Shown one piece after another: positions 7,301-8,939 of a stretch of DNA of 8,939 nucleotides (the first letter of the stretch is position 1; each line of letters begins with the position of its first letter). The position numbers and the translations under genes were made by a program. Below the pieces are notes generated by a model that saw only the letters and a list, made by a program, of their open reading frames with translations, had not been told where the DNA came from and ran no database searches. Location of the stretch: NCBI GenBank assembly GCA_934454035.1, contig CAKSFY010000091.1, positions 1 through 8,939 on the forward strand, given 5' to 3'. Source of the stretch: an uncultured Clostridia bacterium. GTDB taxonomy: Bacteria; Bacillota; Clostridia; UBA1381.

Positions 7301-8425
7301 TCCGGTCAGCTCGGTTATTTTTGGCGGTATAGGCTCTTTAGGATTGACAAAAGTTCCGTATCTGTCAACAATTTCTCCGTTTTCAACCTTTACCGCTCCG
7401 ATTTCAATTATATTATTTGCCTCATTTGAAAAACCCGTTGTTTCCAGGTCGAACACAACAAAGCTTGAATCGACTGTTTCATCTGTCATATCGCAGCAGA
7501 TTCTCATACTGTCATCCAGCAAATATCCTTCTACTCCGTAAATGACCTTAATCTTTGCATGGTTGTCCGACTCTTTCATACCGTCCGGAAAAGACTGAAC
7601 GACTCCGTGGTCGGTTATGGCAATAGCCTTATGTCCCCATTTTACGGCGCGTCCGATCAAATCCTTGGTTGACGAAACTCCGTCCATTGCCGACATCTGC
7701 GTATGCATATGAAGCTCTACTCTTTTTTTCTCGGCATTGTCCATCCTTATGGGCGGCGCAGTGCAAAGTCCGATTGCATTCGCCGAAACCGTCACCTCAT
7801 GAGCATATTCATTATATTGAGCCTTTCCCCTGACTGTCACCCAAGTACCCTTTTTTAAGGATTTGCACATAGCGTCATAATCGGCTTCATCTTTATTTTT
7901 GTCCAAAAAAAGCTGAACAGTAATCGAATCATTGTAATCGGTAATATCTATAATAAAGAGATGAAACTGTTTTTCGGTCTTTTTACTCGTAATATCCTTT
8001 GTTTCTATGCCGAATATCTCGCCTTTAAAGCACACTCTCGCTGAATTTTCGTCTATTGACGATATCGGAACCAAATCATCTCTTATTGAAGTTCCGTGAA
8101 GCATTTCGTCAACCTCTGCTTTTCCGAGGTCACGAACAGTCTGCTGTTTTTTTGCATTGCGGCTTTCTGCCGTTTGCGGCAGCGAGACTGTTATTTTCTC
8201 CGCTTCATGTTTTTGCGGAACTTCGTTTTTTATATGAACGCCGTTCAGCCGATAATATTTGCTCAGCTCATTTTCAAATTTTTCCAATTCCGACTCTGCG
8301 GCATTCTGCTCCAAAAGCACCTCCATACGTCGGCGGCTTTTGGATATTTTTATTTTTCGGACGCAGATGTCGGAAAGCTTTCCGCTGTCCACGCCCGAAA
8401 ACACAACATCTATTTTAGGATGCAT
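4400..8425 (-). CDS. polC: DNA polymerase III PolC-type (replicative polymerase with exonuclease)
   Basis: This is the main replicative polymerase alpha subunit of low-GC Gram-positives, with 3'-5' proofreading in the same chain. The 1341-residue product shows an OB-fold (about 129-222), the first PHP part (HMHTQMSAMDG at 239, ITDHG at 270), an inserted DEDDh exonuclease (D326, E328 in FDLETTGF; D411 in AHNAKFD; H464 and D469 in HHRAVDDA), the second PHP part to about 720, then the polymerase. The polymerase has GSRGSVGSS (784-792), a PolC zinc site (C812, C815, C837, C840), catalytic Asp pair D866/D868 in PDIDLNFSG, a probable third Asp D991 in LLKLDELGHDDPT, and a helix-hairpin-helix-like segment (LPGMGENAAKSI). 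All key residues are present. It is about 100 residues shorter than the 1437-residue B. subtilis enzyme, all missing from the N-terminal region. The ATG at 8425 follows AAAGGTGAGG closely. It starts 14 bases after purL. Confidence 0.98.
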   Translation of the reverse strand: MHPKIDVVFSGVDSGKLSDICVRKIKISKSRRRMEVLLEQNAAESELEKFENELSKYYRLNGVHIKNEVPQKHEAEKITVSLPQTAESRNAKKQQTVRDLGKAEVDEMLHGTSIRDDLVPISSIDENSARVCFKGEIFGIETKDITSKKTEKQFHLFIIDITDYNDSITVQLFLDKNKDEADYDAMCKSLKKGTWVTVRGKAQYNEYAHEVTVSANAIGLCTAPPIRMDNAEKKRVELHMHTQMSAMDGVSSTKDLIGRAVKWGHKAIAITDHGVVQSFPDGMKESDNHAKIKVIYGVEGYLLDDSMRICCDMTDETVDSSFVVFDLETTGFSNEANNIIEIGAVKVENGEIVDRYGTFVNPKEPIPPKITELTGINDEMVENAPCIEEVLPEFLKFCEGTVLVAHNAKFDTGFIRVAMQRQGMEFNFAWLDTLMLARCLYPDLPNHKLNTLSKHMNILLENHHRAVDDAKATADILLKMFDELKERNQTKLAEINDKYDMAAACKRSKAFHIILLAKNQQGIRNIYEMVSASHLNYFFRTPRIPRSLLEKKREGIIIGSACEAGELFRAIVEKRSHEDIKKIAEFYDYLEIQPIGNNAYMKRDPGHEDINTDDDLRDLNRQIVKLGEEMNKPVVATCDVHFLDPEGANYRKILMYYKGFKDAEEQAPLYLRTTEEMLEEFSYLGEEKAYEVVVENTNLIADMIEETRPIPTKKCPPEIEGAQEGIINDSHNKAKEIYGDPLPPIVKERMDKELHAITTYGFSVMYKIAQELVRKSLSDGYLVGSRGSVGSSFIAFLSDITEVNSLPPHYVCPNCKHSEFITDQTGISGFDLPDKTCPKCGTPYKKDGHDIPFETFLGFKGDKEPDIDLNFSGDYQPVIHKYTETYFGEGYVFRAGTIGTVAEKTAYGYVRKYAEETGKHIRNAEMKRLAAGCVGVKRTSGQHPGGIIVVPHKNDIHEFCPIQHPADDPNSNIVTTHFDYHKIDQNLLKLDELGHDDPTVIKMLQNLTGVDPRTIPLDDKDTMSIFTSTDILHLKSDIGTPIGTYGIPEFGTGFTRQMLIDTKPTTFAELVRIAGLSHGTDVWLNNAQDYIRQGVTTLSEAICTRDDIMLYLIHMGVEAGHSFKIMESVRKGKGLKPEDEQAMRAANVPEWYIESCKKIKYMFPKAHAVAYVTMAFRIAYCKVHYPEEFYIAYYSVRADDFDAHLMANGEKAARAAMADLLEKKKNNTISPKEKNLIPILEVCIEMYARGINFIPVDLYKSEAVNFIKTPDGILPPLNALPGMGENAAKSITDARADGEFKTIEDLRIRTGITKTNIELLEQNHCLDDLPESDQVSIFENF

Positions 8426-8439
8426 ATATCCTCACCTTT

Positions 8440-8939
8440 TTATTTGAAATATTCCACACCCGACTCAAACAAAAGCTGATTTTTTTCGCCGGGAACATTT
8501 TTGGCAATCATATTTCCTATTCTTTCCGAATGTCCCATCTTTCCGAGTACACGTCCGTCAGGACTTGTAATGCCCTCGATTGACGCAAACGAACCGTTTG
8601 GATTATAGTCAGAATCATATGTTGCCGCACCGCCCGGGGTCACATACTGAGTTGCAATCTGTCCGTTTGCCGCAAGCTCGGCAATCTGTTCAGGACTTGC
8701 AATAAATCTGCCCTCTCCGTGAGACAGTGCCACGGTGTGCAAATCACCGGTATTGACTTTAGCAAGCCACGGCGACTTGTTCGACGCTATTCTTGTAATT
8801 GCCATTCTTGAAATATGTCTGCCTATTGTGTTAAAGCTCAGTGTCGGCATATTCTCCTCCGGAGTACGGATTTCTCCGTAAGGAACAAGTCCGAGCTTGA
8901 TAAGCGCCTGGAATCCGTTACAAATTCCGAGCATAAGTC
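8440..8939 (-). CDS. purL: Phosphoribosylformylglycinamidine synthase, C-terminal glutaminase part (partial)
   Basis: PurL converts FGAR, glutamine and ATP to FGAM in de novo purine synthesis. Only the last 165 or so codons are present; the frame stays open to the window edge, so the ATG at 8934 is an internal Met and not a start. The visible part is the class I glutamine amidotransferase domain: LGICNGFQ with the nucleophile Cys (codon 8920-8922), SHGEGRF, and the catalytic His-Glu pair in KMGHSERIGN near the end. Phrases such as TLSFNTIGRHISR, RIASNKSPWL, GQIATQYV, NPNGSFASIEGITSPDGR and FESGVEYF fit the large single-chain clostridial FGAM synthase better than the short stand-alone PurQ of Bacillus, where the Cys motif is followed by different sequence. 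It ends 14 bases before polC. Confidence 0.93.
   Translation of the reverse strand, partial: LMLGICNGFQALIKLGLVPYGEIRTPEENMPTLSFNTIGRHISRMAITRIASNKSPWLAKVNTGDLHTVALSHGEGRFIASPEQIAELAANGQIATQYVTPGGAATYDSDYNPNGSFASIEGITSPDGRVLGKMGHSERIGNMIAKNVPGEKNQLLFESGVEYFK

Overview
The window looks like chromosomal DNA of a low-GC Firmicute of class Clostridia, probably a gut-type anaerobe of the Oscillospiraceae/Ruminococcaceae kind. The evidence is the Gram-positive PolC-type replicative polymerase, the large single-chain PurL of the clostridial kind, strong GGAGG-type ribosome sites, and a secreted Gly-rich beta-helix protein with an InlB-like repeat. The class assignment is fairly safe; the family is inference. 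Every gene I accept lies on the minus strand, so the biological order runs from high to low coordinates.

Region 8939-2497 reads as one tightly packed gene string. It contains the 3' end of purL (de novo purine synthesis, cut by the window edge), polC (replicative DNA polymerase with proofreading exonuclease), a YdcF/SanA-like membrane-anchored DUF218 protein, apbE (FAD:protein FMN transferase, membrane-anchored) and a 37-residue protein made almost only of Asn and Gln. The gaps between the first four are 13-15 bases, and the apbE ribosome site overlaps the stop codon of the gene before it, so co-transcription is likely. A long hairpin at 2371-2406 probably ends this unit.

Region 2400-2220 is a regulatory stretch. 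It holds that hairpin, then a consensus promoter facing the minus strand (TTGACA, 17 bases, TATAAT), with a 7-bp inverted repeat centred on the predicted transcription start that looks like a repressor operator.

Region 2219-33 is a single-gene unit. It encodes a 728-residue exported protein with a signal peptide, a duplicated Cys/His motif, about ten turns of a right-handed beta-helix, an InlB/Listeria-Bacteroides repeat and a C-terminal domain, with no recognisable cell-wall anchor.

The housekeeping genes look ordinary in sequence. The parts most worth a second look are the Asn/Gln-repeat micro-ORF (with a rival hydrophobic ORF antisense to it), the long palindromic hairpin that may be a dispersed repeat, the consensus promoter with its operator, and the duplicated Cys/His module of the secreted protein.
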